Shown here: piece after piece, positions 36,680-45,825 of the stretch
Layout: the number at the start of each line of letters is the position of its first letter
Position numbering within the stretch: the stretch's first letter is position 1
Origin: Scopulibacillus darangshiensis
Lineage (GTDB): Bacteria; Bacillota; Bacilli; Bacillales; Sporolactobacillaceae
Direction: 5' to 3'
DNA length: 64,000 nucleotides
NCBI RefSeq assembly: GCF_004341035.1
Contig: NZ_SLXK01000007.1
Coordinates: forward strand, 62,001-126,000
Program-made: the position numbers and the translations under genes
The notes under the pieces: model-generated
What the model was told of the DNA's origin: nothing
What the model saw: the letters and a program-made list of their open reading frames with translations, nothing else
Database searches by the model: none

Positions 36680-37108
36680 TTGGGAAGTGACGTCCGGGAA
36701 AGGGATTTACAGCATATTGCTTCAGAATTAGGGAATAGCAATGATCCGCTGCAGCAGCTAAGAGACAAAGCTCAATTTGAACTTAGTGAAAAGAATGAAT
36801 TACAGCAGCTTTTGGCTGAACAAAGCAAAAGATATCAGGAATTAAATAAAGAATATATCCTTTTTAAAGAAAAAACATTTGATATTTTAGAACAGGAAAA
36901 GAAAATTGTTGAAATGCTTCAAAGTGAGCTCGAAAAAAAGAAAAGGTTCCAACTAGAGGCGGCACATTTAAAAAAAGAAATGGAGGCCTTGGAGCGGAGA
37001 ACCGTGCAATTAACAAGAAAATATCATTCTTTAAAACAATCGAAACTAGGTAAGCTTACAACAATGTACTGGAAAATCCGAAAACGACTGACAAGAAGGA
37101 GAAGTTAA
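36680..37108 (+). CDS. Coiled-coil protein in glycosyltransferase operon
   Basis: A 142-residue soluble protein. TTG 36680 is used as the start; GTG 36671 overlaps the end of the previous gene and is an alternative. Residues about 25-115 form one long coiled coil (QQLRDKAQFELSEKNELQQL, FDILEQEKKIVEMLQSELEK), followed by a very basic tail, YWKIRKRLTRRRS. It has no transferase motif. Its place between glycosyltransferases suggests a scaffold or a chain-length ruler that brings the enzymes to the membrane, by analogy with coiled-coil rulers in O-antigen synthesis; this is inference only. Confidence 0.65.
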   Translation: MGSDVRERDLQHIASELGNSNDPLQQLRDKAQFELSEKNELQQLLAEQSKRYQELNKEYILFKEKTFDILEQEKKIVEMLQSELEKKKRFQLEAAHLKKEMEALERRTVQLTRKYHSLKQSKLGKLTTMYWKIRKRLTRRRS

Positions 37109-37110
37109 GC

Positions 37111-39252
37111 TTGGAAAATTTAACGGTTCTCCACGCAGAGATTGAAAGATTTCAAAAGGAGATTTTAGATGATCTAAAACCTTATTTTTTAGATAGCAGG
37201 GTGATTTTCAACGAAAAAAACTGGTATTCCGAATCAGATCATATTTTTTTGCGAAGCCAGGACAATCAGCTTGTCATCTCTTCAGCAGATACCCTATCCA
37301 ACACAGAATATGATGGCAATGCTGTTAACTTTTTGCCGGAAACCAGCCTGAAAATACTTCAGGGAGAAACCTTCGAAGTGGCTTTTTCTGGAGAAACAAC
37401 TGGTCCTATTCATTTGTCGTTGCTGCTGACAGAGTATTCCCATGAGGACATGTTAAATACACACCATTTCGAGTTGAACCCATCATCCAGCCGGATCAAA
37501 TTGTCTGCGGATACGTGCAGAATTGGGATCACGCTGTTGGTTACAGGCGAAGGCCTGGGGATTATTGAAGGCTTGGTTGTTAAACGGATCAAAAAGCGGG
37601 GGACAGCGTTTTTAAATAAAAGGCCTTTACAAAAAGCGCCTCAAAAGATCTCGGACTTGAAAATGGCCTGCATTTTCGATGAATTTTCCATGAGCTGTTA
37701 TCAAGAGGAAGTAAAATTGATAACCTTCACCCCGGACAATTGGTTTGATGTGTTAGAACAAAACCCGCCTGATGTCCTGTTTGTCGAATCGGCATGGCAG
37801 GGGAATCATGGCAGCTGGCAATATCGCATTGCAAAATATAAAACCCAAGACAAAATACCGCTCATTGATCTCATTCAATGGTGCAGGGATGCAGGTATTC
37901 CAACTGTTTTTTGGAACAAGGAGGATCCCATTCATTTTGATAAATTTATCGATTCAGCAGTGATGTTTGACTATATTTTTACAACAGACACCAATATGAT
38001 TCCCGAGTATCAGAAAAGGGCTGGCCATGATCATGTTTATCCTTTGGCTTTTTCTGCAGAGCCTAAGCTTCACAACCCTATACAAACCTTCAATCATCGA
38101 AAAAATAAAGTTTGTTTTGCCGGATCATATTATGCCAATCGTCATCCAGAACGGAAACAAGATATGGAAGATGTTTTGGATATGGCACTGCCCTATGGTT
38201 TGGATATTTACGATCGTAATTATGAAAAAAACAAACAGGGTACAACCCATTTTAGCTTTCCGGAGCGGTTCGAAAGCCATATAATAAGCAGCCTGCAATA
38301 CGATGAAATTGATAAAGCCTATAAAGGGTATAAAGTGATGCTGAACGTCAATAGTGTCAAGCATTCACCGACAATGTTCTCCAGACGTGTTTTTGAAGGC
38401 CTTGCGTGCGGGACCCCTGTCATTTCTAATGCTTCACTCGGCGTCAAAAAGGTATTTAAAGATTTGGTCATCACCTCAAGTGATAAAAAGGCATTCAGAA
38501 TGAATTTAGAAAAGCTTATGAGTGATGAGGATTTTTATAGAGAGAAAGCATTGGAAGGCATTCGGGAGGTTTATTTGAATCATACGTATAAACATAGAAT
38601 AAAAGATATTTTTGCAAAAATGGGGATTGGGATTTGCTTAGAAGCCCCCAAAATCAGCGTCGTTTCCGTTGTACAATCGGCTGAAGAATTCGAAAGAATC
38701 CTGCATTATTTTAAAGAACAGACATTGCAGCCGAAAAGGTTAATTGTATTCCTGGACCAATTCCCCGGATCTGCGGACATACTAAATCAATATAATAACG
38801 AACATATCACGTGCTATGTTCTAAGTTATATGGATCAGTACAGCAGGCTTAGTGATCTTGTTAAGGAGCGCTATATTGCATTTTTTCATCCTGACCATTT
38901 CTATGGGGAGAATTACTTATTGGACTTAAGCTTTGCTATTGAATACAGCAAGGCGGAAGTGGTAGGGAAAAATTGTTATTTTCATCATGATATCGCTAAT
39001 AAGGGATTATCCCAAACAAGCGATGACAATGAATACAGTTATGTTAATGACCTATCGATTGACGCTTCAATTTCCCAAACTGAGATGTTCAGAGGGGAAC
39101 GCCTTTACAAAATTTTAGACATGATAAGATCGTGTCAATCGTTAAATCCCTATGTTAAAAAGGGATACCGGCTGTTCAGTACAGATAAATATAACTTTAT
39201 AAAAAATGGAAAAAACCTGGACCAGCAAATGGTCGACATGATAGAAAAATAG
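37111..39252 (+). CDS. Two-domain glycosyltransferase, CgeB/DUF3880-like plus GT2-like domain
   Basis: A 713-residue protein from TTG 37111, preceded by AGGAGAAG. Residues 1-190 are of unknown, beta-rich type. Residues about 190-510 resemble the CgeB family: FVESAWQGNHGSWQYRIAKY, IPTVFWNKEDPIHFDKFID, VCFAGSYYANRHPERKQDME and SRRVFEGLACGTPVISN, the last being the donor-site loop. Residues about 525-713 begin ISVVSVVQSAEEFERILHYF and contain FHPDHFYGENYLLDL, like a GT-A (family 2) fold. Two transferase domains in one chain suggest a polymerase-like enzyme making a repeating disaccharide. It is cytoplasmic with no membrane helix. Confidence 0.75.
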   Translation: MENLTVLHAEIERFQKEILDDLKPYFLDSRVIFNEKNWYSESDHIFLRSQDNQLVISSADTLSNTEYDGNAVNFLPETSLKILQGETFEVAFSGETTGPIHLSLLLTEYSHEDMLNTHHFELNPSSSRIKLSADTCRIGITLLVTGEGLGIIEGLVVKRIKKRGTAFLNKRPLQKAPQKISDLKMACIFDEFSMSCYQEEVKLITFTPDNWFDVLEQNPPDVLFVESAWQGNHGSWQYRIAKYKTQDKIPLIDLIQWCRDAGIPTVFWNKEDPIHFDKFIDSAVMFDYIFTTDTNMIPEYQKRAGHDHVYPLAFSAEPKLHNPIQTFNHRKNKVCFAGSYYANRHPERKQDMEDVLDMALPYGLDIYDRNYEKNKQGTTHFSFPERFESHIISSLQYDEIDKAYKGYKVMLNVNSVKHSPTMFSRRVFEGLACGTPVISNASLGVKKVFKDLVITSSDKKAFRMNLEKLMSDEDFYREKALEGIREVYLNHTYKHRIKDIFAKMGIGICLEAPKISVVSVVQSAEEFERILHYFKEQTLQPKRLIVFLDQFPGSADILNQYNNEHITCYVLSYMDQYSRLSDLVKERYIAFFHPDHFYGENYLLDLSFAIEYSKAEVVGKNCYFHHDIANKGLSQTSDDNEYSYVNDLSIDASISQTEMFRGERLYKILDMIRSCQSLNPYVKKGYRLFSTDKYNFIKNGKNLDQQMVDMIEK

Positions 39253-39262
39253 GAGCGTTCGC

Positions 39263-41389
39263 ATGAGAAAGCTTAAGATTTTACTTTACGGTGAAATTGA
39301 TCTGAATATAATGGATGGTTCGACGATTTGGCTTTCATCAATGGCCCATGTATTAAATAAAGATGAAAATATTGAGGTTAATGTACTGCTTAAAGCGAGA
39401 ATCAGAAATAAAGACTTTACTGAAGAGCTGGCAGCATTATCACAAATAAATATCATTGATCCATATAAAGCAACACATTCGCAAACTTTTCAAAATCCCT
39501 ATCGAATGAATTGCGGGGAAGCGGCAAGAGTTATAGAAGAATTGGATGAGGAACATCACTATCATTGTATTATTATTCGCGGATTTGACATTGCTGAAGA
39601 AATGGCGAAGACAGTTCTGATATCGAAAACGATACCTTATATTACAAATTTCACTCATGATAAGGGAAAAATAAATGAGAATGAAAGGAACAAATTAAAA
39701 GAAATTTACAATTTATCCTCCAATATGTTTGTTCAGACACAGGAAATGAAGGATCTGCTAAAAAGTATTCTTGGTGTCAAAGGAGATAAGTTTGCGATCT
39801 TGTCACCGATGATCCCTGACTACGAAGAACAGCCTGACTTTAGAAATCATCATAACACACTCGTTTATACAGGGAAATTTGCAAAAGACTGGTATACTGA
39901 GGAGATTCTCTCGGCTTTTACAAGATTACAAGGGAAGGATCTGGCGGCAACCTTAAATATTGTTGGAAATAAGTTTCAAGGGGCGCTCGCTGATCAAAAA
40001 GAGGAATTGGCAGATCGTATGAGAAATATGGTTGGCCTTGAATGGTTTGGTGCGGTTTCCCGCAATGAATCTTTAAGGATTATAAGCAAGTCGGATATTG
40101 GTATAAGCTGGCGGAGCAGCCGAATTGATCATCATGACAGTGTAGAATTATCGACAAAGTTATTGGAGTATGGAAGGCAAGGCACGCCGGTGCTCCTCCG
40201 CCGAACCAAGATGCATGAGGATCTTCTTGGGCAAGATTATCCCCTATTTGTTGATTCGGAAGACGATGTTGTCCGCAAAACTTCGGACATCTTAAATAAT
40301 CGGAAGCTCTATCGAAAAACGGCCAAGAGGGTTTATGAAGCGTGCAGGACATTTACTTATACGGCAGCCTGCGAACGGTTAAAACCGTTATTATGGCAGT
40401 ATTATGGGGATAGAATCAAGCTGCTTTTTGCCGGGCACGATTTCAAGTTCATCCAAAAAGGGGTTGAGTATTTCAGAAACCATCCCAATTTCGAAGTGAA
40501 GGTTGATCAGTGGACTGGCCACAATGAGCATGACGAGATAGCCAGTAAATCATGTTTGGATTGGGCGGACATTATCTTCTGTGAGTGGGGTTTAGGAAAT
40601 GCCGTCTGGTATTCAAACCACAAGAAACCAGGGCAAAAGCTGATTGTAAGAATGCATGCTCAAGAGCGCAAGACGGTATATCCAAAACAATTCACGATGG
40701 ATCACATCGATAAGGTCATCGCCGTGTCGCCTTACATTTTTGAAGAATTTCACAGAGTATGTCAAGTGCCTCGAGATAAAATGGTGATGATTTATAACAT
40801 GGTCGATACAGAGGAATTTGACCATCCAAAATTAGCGGAACATGAGATCGAATTTAATTTGGGCATATGCGGCATTCTTCCAAGTCTAAAACGGTTTGAC
40901 AGGGCGCTTAACATCTTTGAAAAACTATGGGAGAAGGAAAAAAGATATAAATTATTTGTCAAGAGTAAGTTGCCCCATGAGCTCGATTGGTTAATGAAAA
41001 GAGATACGGAAAAAGCGTACTATGATAACCTTTTTGAACGAATTAAATCAGCACCATGGCGTAAAAATGTTATTTTTGATCAGCATGGAAATGATGTCGA
41101 TGAATGGCTGAGAAAAATAGGGTATGTCTTATCGACTAGTGATTTTGAAAGCTTTCACCTTGCTCCAATGGAAGGGATGGCTTCCGGGAGTACACCAGTT
41201 GTTTCACACTGGAGGGGCGCTGAAACCATTTATCCTAAAGAATTCATATTCGAAAATGAGGATGACATGGTTGACTTTATTTCAAATAAAAGCCACGATA
41301 ACAGCTCTATTAAAGACTATCCAAAACAGTATTTTGATACTGCTTTGGTGTTAGGTAAATTGGAAAAACTAATGACTAACGTCCTTTAA
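39263..41389 (+). CDS. Tandem GT4-like glycosyltransferase
   Basis: A 708-residue protein, ATG 39263 after AGGAGCG. It contains two GT-B units. The first (about 1-375) has KILLYGEIDLNIMDGSTIWL, LVYTGKFAKDWYTEEILSAF and VELSTKLLEYGRQGTPVLLR. The second (about 385-708) has IKLLFAGHDFKFIQKGVEYF, KLIVRMHAQERKTVYPKQFT, FNLGICGILPSLKRFDRALN and STSDFESFHLAPMEGMASGS with the donor Glu. Both appear intact, so the enzyme can probably add two sugars. It ends the first block of the surface-polymer cluster, before a repeat-bearing gap and wecC. Confidence 0.82.
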   Translation: MRKLKILLYGEIDLNIMDGSTIWLSSMAHVLNKDENIEVNVLLKARIRNKDFTEELAALSQINIIDPYKATHSQTFQNPYRMNCGEAARVIEELDEEHHYHCIIIRGFDIAEEMAKTVLISKTIPYITNFTHDKGKINENERNKLKEIYNLSSNMFVQTQEMKDLLKSILGVKGDKFAILSPMIPDYEEQPDFRNHHNTLVYTGKFAKDWYTEEILSAFTRLQGKDLAATLNIVGNKFQGALADQKEELADRMRNMVGLEWFGAVSRNESLRIISKSDIGISWRSSRIDHHDSVELSTKLLEYGRQGTPVLLRRTKMHEDLLGQDYPLFVDSEDDVVRKTSDILNNRKLYRKTAKRVYEACRTFTYTAACERLKPLLWQYYGDRIKLLFAGHDFKFIQKGVEYFRNHPNFEVKVDQWTGHNEHDEIASKSCLDWADIIFCEWGLGNAVWYSNHKKPGQKLIVRMHAQERKTVYPKQFTMDHIDKVIAVSPYIFEEFHRVCQVPRDKMVMIYNMVDTEEFDHPKLAEHEIEFNLGICGILPSLKRFDRALNIFEKLWEKEKRYKLFVKSKLPHELDWLMKRDTEKAYYDNLFERIKSAPWRKNVIFDQHGNDVDEWLRKIGYVLSTSDFESFHLAPMEGMASGSTPVVSHWRGAETIYPKEFIFENEDDMVDFISNKSHDNSSIKDYPKQYFDTALVLGKLEKLMTNVL

Positions 41390-41424
41390 AGTCTAGTGGC
41401 GGCGATTTTGCTGCCTAAGGCTTT

Positions 41425-41535
41425 TTTATACTTTAAGAATGTTTAAGTTCGCTAAAGCGAAAAAGCGGAATAAAGTATAAGGGCAACTAAGGTTTTCGCC
41501 ATTAAAGCTTGGCGATAAGCCAAGTTTTCTTTATT
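41425..41535 (+). repeat. Dispersed repeat, degenerate copy D
   Basis: Shares AAAGTATAA, GCAACTAAGG and the terminal GCTTGGCGATAAGCCAAG block with TTTTCTTTATT of the other copies, in the same order, but with a different left part that contains TTCGCTAAAGCGAA. A GC-rich weak hairpin with TTTTTT at 41405-41427 may terminate the upstream operon. The 260-base gap to wecC contains nothing else recognisable. Confidence 0.5.
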
Positions 41536-41651
41536 ATGATAAAAATCCCTCCTTTACATTATTTTAACTATTTATTCATCGTTATTTTACACAATGTTGC
41601 TACGATGAAAGTGTCGTAAGGAATAGTTAATGATCTAGGGAGGTTAGCATT

Positions 41652-42935
41652 GTGAAAGTATGCACCATGGGTTTAGGTTACATTGGACTTCCAACTTCAG
41701 TTGTTTTTGCAAAGCACGGTGCTGAAGTGGTAGGGGTAGATATTTTTCCGGAAATCGTTGATCAGCTTAATAATGGCAATATTCATATTGAGGAACCAGG
41801 GCTTTGTGACTTAACAAAAGAAGTCGTCGAAAAGGGTGCTTTTCGCGCCTCTTTAAGACCAGAGGCAGCGGATGTCTTTATCATTTCCGTGCCAACGCCA
41901 AATATGGAAGATGGGTACAAATCATGTGACCTGCAGCATGTATTAAGAGCCGTAAGGCAAATCACACCATATATCGGAAAAGGCAACGTTGTGATTGTCG
42001 AATCGACCATTGCCCCTCGCAGTATGGACGACTATGTCAAGCCCATGCTTGAAGAAGCGGGATTTGTCATAGGTGAGGATCTCTTTCTTGTACATTGTCC
42101 AGAACGGGTGCTTCCTGGTAAAATCTTGCACGAAATCATCTATAACAATCGTATTGTAGGCGGGGTAACCCCTGCTTGCATGAAAGCGGGAGCCAAGGTC
42201 TATGGCTTATTTGTCAAGGGAGAAATTATCCAAACAGATGCCAAAACCGCTGAGATGTCCAAGCTTATGGAGAACACTTTCAGGGATGTTAATATTGCGC
42301 TTGCTAATGAATTGGCAAAAATTTGTCATGACTTAGAGGTCAATGTGCTCGATGTCGTGGAGATGGCCAACAAACACCCGCGTGTGAATCTCCATCATCC
42401 TGGTCCAGGTGTAGGGGGCCATTGTCTTGCTGTCGATCCTTATTTCATAGCCGCAAAGGCGCCGAAGACCGCGAAAATCATCCAACTGGCACGGGAAACC
42501 AATGTGTCTATGCCGGAATATGTTGTGAGGCAAACCCACACCTTGGTCGAAGGAATCAATCATCCGAAAGTTGCCGTGTTCGGTGCCGCTTATAAAGGGA
42601 ATGTCGATGACGTCCGCGAGAGTCCGGCTATGGATGTTATTCAATTATTAAAGAAAAGCGGGGTGCAAGTAGCTGTTCATGATCCGCATGTTAAGTCAGC
42701 TTTATTTGATTTTGTATCCTGTGAGGACGCAGTAAAAGATGCCCATCTGATTCTTGTGTTAACGGATCATAATGAATTTAAGGAGTTGGATTATGATTCT
42801 CTTGCGCAATTAATGAGAACGCCGCTTTTATTTGATACACGCCACTGCATCCCTGCAGAAAACAGTCATTCAATGAAGCTTTATCATTTTGGCAATCTGC
42901 ATAAGCGTAAGGAGAAAAGTGTGGCATACGTATGA
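41652..42935 (+). CDS. wecC: UDP-N-acetyl-D-mannosamine dehydrogenase
   Basis: A 427-residue NAD-dependent nucleotide-sugar dehydrogenase starting at ATG-equivalent GTG 41652 behind GGGAGG. It opens with KVCTMGLGYIGLPTSVVFAK (Rossmann motif), contains VIVESTIAPRSMDDYVKPML and VHCPERVLPG, the central TAEMSKLMENTFRDVNIALA helix, the catalytic Cys in GPGVGGHCLAVDPYF, and KVAVFGAAYKGNVDDVRESP. These features fit WecC, which oxidises UDP-ManNAc twice to UDP-ManNAcA. The partner epimerase WecB lies 10 kb downstream. The stop overlaps tagG by four bases, linking precursor supply to export. Confidence 0.93.
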   Translation: MKVCTMGLGYIGLPTSVVFAKHGAEVVGVDIFPEIVDQLNNGNIHIEEPGLCDLTKEVVEKGAFRASLRPEAADVFIISVPTPNMEDGYKSCDLQHVLRAVRQITPYIGKGNVVIVESTIAPRSMDDYVKPMLEEAGFVIGEDLFLVHCPERVLPGKILHEIIYNNRIVGGVTPACMKAGAKVYGLFVKGEIIQTDAKTAEMSKLMENTFRDVNIALANELAKICHDLEVNVLDVVEMANKHPRVNLHHPGPGVGGHCLAVDPYFIAAKAPKTAKIIQLARETNVSMPEYVVRQTHTLVEGINHPKVAVFGAAYKGNVDDVRESPAMDVIQLLKKSGVQVAVHDPHVKSALFDFVSCEDAVKDAHLILVLTDHNEFKELDYDSLAQLMRTPLLFDTRHCIPAENSHSMKLYHFGNLHKRKEKSVAYV

Positions 42936-43738
42936 AATCTTTCTTAATGATTTTTAGAGAACATTATCAAAATATCTATATGATTAACAGACTGTCACTC
43001 TATGAATTGAAAAATACTTATTCAGGCACTTTTCTAGGTCTGATCTGGGTTATATTAAATCCTATGATTCAAATCTTGGTTTATTGGGTAGTGTTTGGTC
43101 TGGGAATTCGGGGCGGGGCGCCGGTTGACGGCGTTCCCTATTTTGTGTGGCTGATCAGCGGTGTCGTGCCATGGTTCTTCATAAGCTCATCTATTACACA
43201 GGGGTCGAATGCCATTCATGCCCGGTTAGGGACGATATCCAAAATGAACTTTCCTTTGAGCATTGTCCCAACCTTTGTGGTCCATGCCCAATTGTATCAT
43301 CATGTCATTATACTCGCGGTGATCAGCCTTATTTTTTCCTTATACATCGGTTTCCAGACAATCGATTTCCCCGAGCTGCTGTATTTTATTTTAGCCGCGA
43401 CATGCTTCTTAGTCGCCTTGTCCTTTGTGACATCAACACTGTCAACTCTTTTGCGTGATATTCATTTGCTCATTCAATCGATTGTCCGTATGCTCTTTTA
43501 CCTAACACCAATATTATGGACACCATCGGAACACTTGCCGATGTTTTTCAAAGTGGTCTTTCACTTAAATCCATTCTATTACGTTGTGGAAGGCTATCGT
43601 GCGGCACTACTCAAGACAAATGCAGAAGCCTTTTTCTCGTTTCAAACGCTTTACTTTTGGAACTTTACCATTGTGCTAATGCTGATCGGCGCTGCATTTC
43701 ATATCAAGTTCCGCAAACAATTTGTTGATCATTTATAA
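42932..43738 (+). CDS. tagG: Teichoic-acid-type polymer ABC exporter, permease
   Basis: A 268-residue ABC-2 permease with six predicted helices. The N terminus (NRLSLYELKNTYSGTFLGLI) and WVILNPMIQILVYWVVFGLG are typical of TagG/Wzm proteins. It starts in the wecC stop and is followed after 12 bases by the tagH ATPase. Together they flip lipid-linked wall polymer across the membrane. Because a ManNAcA dehydrogenase is in the same operon, the cargo is likely an acidic glycopolymer rather than poly(glycerol phosphate) teichoic acid. Confidence 0.92.
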   Translation: MKSFLMIFREHYQNIYMINRLSLYELKNTYSGTFLGLIWVILNPMIQILVYWVVFGLGIRGGAPVDGVPYFVWLISGVVPWFFISSSITQGSNAIHARLGTISKMNFPLSIVPTFVVHAQLYHHVIILAVISLIFSLYIGFQTIDFPELLYFILAATCFLVALSFVTSTLSTLLRDIHLLIQSIVRMLFYLTPILWTPSEHLPMFFKVVFHLNPFYYVVEGYRAALLKTNAEAFFSFQTLYFWNFTIVLMLIGAAFHIKFRKQFVDHL

Positions 43739-43750
43739 GGGTGATGTGTC

Positions 43751-44746
43751 ATGAGTTCTAAAGTAAGCTTTAAAGCTGTCACAAAGACATTTAAGATGTA
43801 TAACCGATCGGTAGACAGGGTTAAAGATATGGTTAGATTTAGGGAGAAAGGGAATGAGCATTATGCGCTTCGCAATGTTTCCTTTGATGTCGATGAAGGG
43901 GAGATTGTCGGGGTAATTGGATTAAATGGCGCGGGCAAAAGCACGTTGTCAAATTTAATATCAGGCATTACGATGCCGAGTTCAGGAGAAGCCAAAGTAA
44001 ATGGCCATGCCGCGCTGATTGCTATATCATCGGGATTAAATATGAAGCTTACGGGGTTAGAGAATATCGAATTGAAAGGACTTATGCTTGGTTTAAATAA
44101 GAAGAAGATCAAGGAAATCACTCCTAAAGTGATTGAATTTGCTGATATTGGCAAGTTTATCGGGCAGCCGGTCAAAACCTATTCAAGCGGTATGAAGGCG
44201 AGACTGGGTTTTGCAATTTCGGTTCATATTGATCCGGATATCCTTGTTATTGATGAGGCGCTTTCCGTTGGGGACCAGACTTTTACAGATAAGTGCATTG
44301 CCAAAATGGCAGAGTTCAAGGAAAAAGGCAAAACGATTTTCTTTATAAGCCACTCTATCTCGCAGGTCAGGGATTTTTGCAATAAAGTGCTGTGGCTGCA
44401 TTATGGGCAGGTTAAAGAATATGGATCGAGTGACGAAGTGATCAATCATTATCTCACCTTTTTAAAAGAATATAATAGTCAGTCTGCGGATAAAAAAAGG
44501 GCGATACGGGAAAAGGAATCTAAGTTGCGTGATGCTGACGATTTTGGTCAACGGCAATACAAAGCATTAAATGTCCAAAAAATGTTATTTGCAAAAAAAG
44601 GCTTGGGGTTTGGCCTATTATGTTGTACCCTAGTTATAAGCGGATTTTTAAGCATTGCCCAGCCGACACTTTCGTTTAACCAAATGAAAAGCTTTTTTGC
44701 AGAAAAGGTACTGATGTTAGAACATCATACAGATAAAGAAGAATAA
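43751..44746 (+). CDS. tagH: Teichoic-acid-type polymer ABC exporter, ATPase
   Basis: A 331-residue ATPase. Walker A GLNGAGKST (about 57-65), signature YSSGMKARLGFAIS, Walker B ILVIDEALSVGD and switch His in FISHSISQVRDF are intact. The YALRNVSFDVDEGEIVGVIG start is the Wzt/TagH pattern. Beyond residue 245 comes a charged linker and one membrane helix (GLGFGLLCCTLVISGFLSI), with a short extracytoplasmic tail, as in TagH but much shorter than the approximately 530-residue B. subtilis protein. GTG-rich spacing and a GGGTGATG site precede the ATG. Confidence 0.92.
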   Translation: MSSKVSFKAVTKTFKMYNRSVDRVKDMVRFREKGNEHYALRNVSFDVDEGEIVGVIGLNGAGKSTLSNLISGITMPSSGEAKVNGHAALIAISSGLNMKLTGLENIELKGLMLGLNKKKIKEITPKVIEFADIGKFIGQPVKTYSSGMKARLGFAISVHIDPDILVIDEALSVGDQTFTDKCIAKMAEFKEKGKTIFFISHSISQVRDFCNKVLWLHYGQVKEYGSSDEVINHYLTFLKEYNSQSADKKRAIREKESKLRDADDFGQRQYKALNVQKMLFAKKGLGFGLLCCTLVISGFLSIAQPTLSFNQMKSFFAEKVLMLEHHTDKEE

Positions 44747-44781
44747 GAATCGGAAATACTTTTAAAAAGGATAGGATAGCA

Positions 44782-45762
44782 TTGCAATCAAGATATGAGA
44801 GAAAGCATCAAAGACGTAAGTCTAAACCGAAAAGGCTCGTTAAGATCCTTGGCCTTCTTGTGCTTCTGCTATTATTTGGCGGGGGCGCCTATGCTTACAG
44901 CACATATGATGCGATCAAACAAACTGCAGGAAAAATGCATGTTAATATAGACACTGGCTCAGGAAATAAGACATTCTCAGAAGGCAAACCAATTAATCTT
45001 CTATTATTAGGGGTAGATGAGCGTCCAAATGATAAAGGCCGTTCAGATGCCATGATCGTTGCTACGTTGAATCCCAAAACAAATTCATTGCTTATGACAA
45101 GCATTCCAAGGGACACGCGGACTGTGATTGCCGGACGGGGGACAACGAGCAAGATCAATTCAGCTTATGCTTATGGCGGTACGGAAATGGCAATGAAGAC
45201 AGTGGAGAACTTCATGGATATAAAGATCGATGATGTGATCAAAGTGAACATGGAGGGACTCGTTGATCTTGTCAATGCCGTCGGCGGTGTCACTGTGCAT
45301 AATGATTTAAGCTGGATTGATGAGGGGTACTACAAGAAAGGTTACCACTACCGTAAAGGTGACATTCATTTGAACGGCGAACAGGCGATTGGTTATGTCC
45401 GAATGCGCCATAAAGATCCAAGGGGAGACTTTGGACGCAACCAAAGACAGCGCCAGGTTATCCAGGCTGTTGTTAAAAAAGGGGCAAGCATCCGCTCAGT
45501 GGGGAATTTAAAAGAAATACTAGACGCAATTGGCAGCAATGTTAAAACCAGCTTGACCTTTGACGATATGAAAGACATTGCTCAAAATTACCGGGATTGC
45601 CGCCAGAATATATACAGTTACGAGGTGCATGGCGTACCTCAGATGATTGACGGAGGATCATATGTGATCGTCTCCGATCAAGAAAAGGCGAAAGTCCATA
45701 ATATGATACAGGATGAACAAGATGGACAACTGGATATGTCTAAGTACAAGACAGAGAATTAA
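44782..45762 (+). CDS. LytR-CpsA-Psr (LCP) family wall-polymer ligase
   Basis: A 326-residue protein from TTG 44782 behind AAAAGGATAGGA. After a basic cytoplasmic start (KHQRRKSKPKRLVKI) comes one membrane helix (about 22-42), then an extracellular LCP domain: INLLLLGVDERPNDKGRSDA, MIVATLNPKTNSLLMTSIPR DTR, and VRMRHKDPRGDFGRNQRQRQ, with the conserved Asp and Arg residues that bind the pyrophosphate. LCP enzymes move lipid-linked glycopolymers onto peptidoglycan, the last step after TagGH export. It ends the operon at a terminator. Confidence 0.93.
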   Translation: MQSRYERKHQRRKSKPKRLVKILGLLVLLLLFGGGAYAYSTYDAIKQTAGKMHVNIDTGSGNKTFSEGKPINLLLLGVDERPNDKGRSDAMIVATLNPKTNSLLMTSIPRDTRTVIAGRGTTSKINSAYAYGGTEMAMKTVENFMDIKIDDVIKVNMEGLVDLVNAVGGVTVHNDLSWIDEGYYKKGYHYRKGDIHLNGEQAIGYVRMRHKDPRGDFGRNQRQRQVIQAVVKKGASIRSVGNLKEILDAIGSNVKTSLTFDDMKDIAQNYRDCRQNIYSYEVHGVPQMIDGGSYVIVSDQEKAKVHNMIQDEQDGQLDMSKYKTEN

Positions 45763-45774
45763 ATGTTAGCTATT

Positions 45775-45825
45775 TGGCCGGCCTAAAATTCCCAAAAGGG
45801 GATTTACTTAGGTCGGTCTTTTTGT
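45775..45825 (+). terminator. Terminator after the LCP gene
   Basis: GGCCGGCCTAA pairs with TTAGGTCGGTC through G-U pairs, enclosing a second AATTCCC/GGGGATT stem, and is followed by TTTTTGTTT. Confidence 0.78.
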
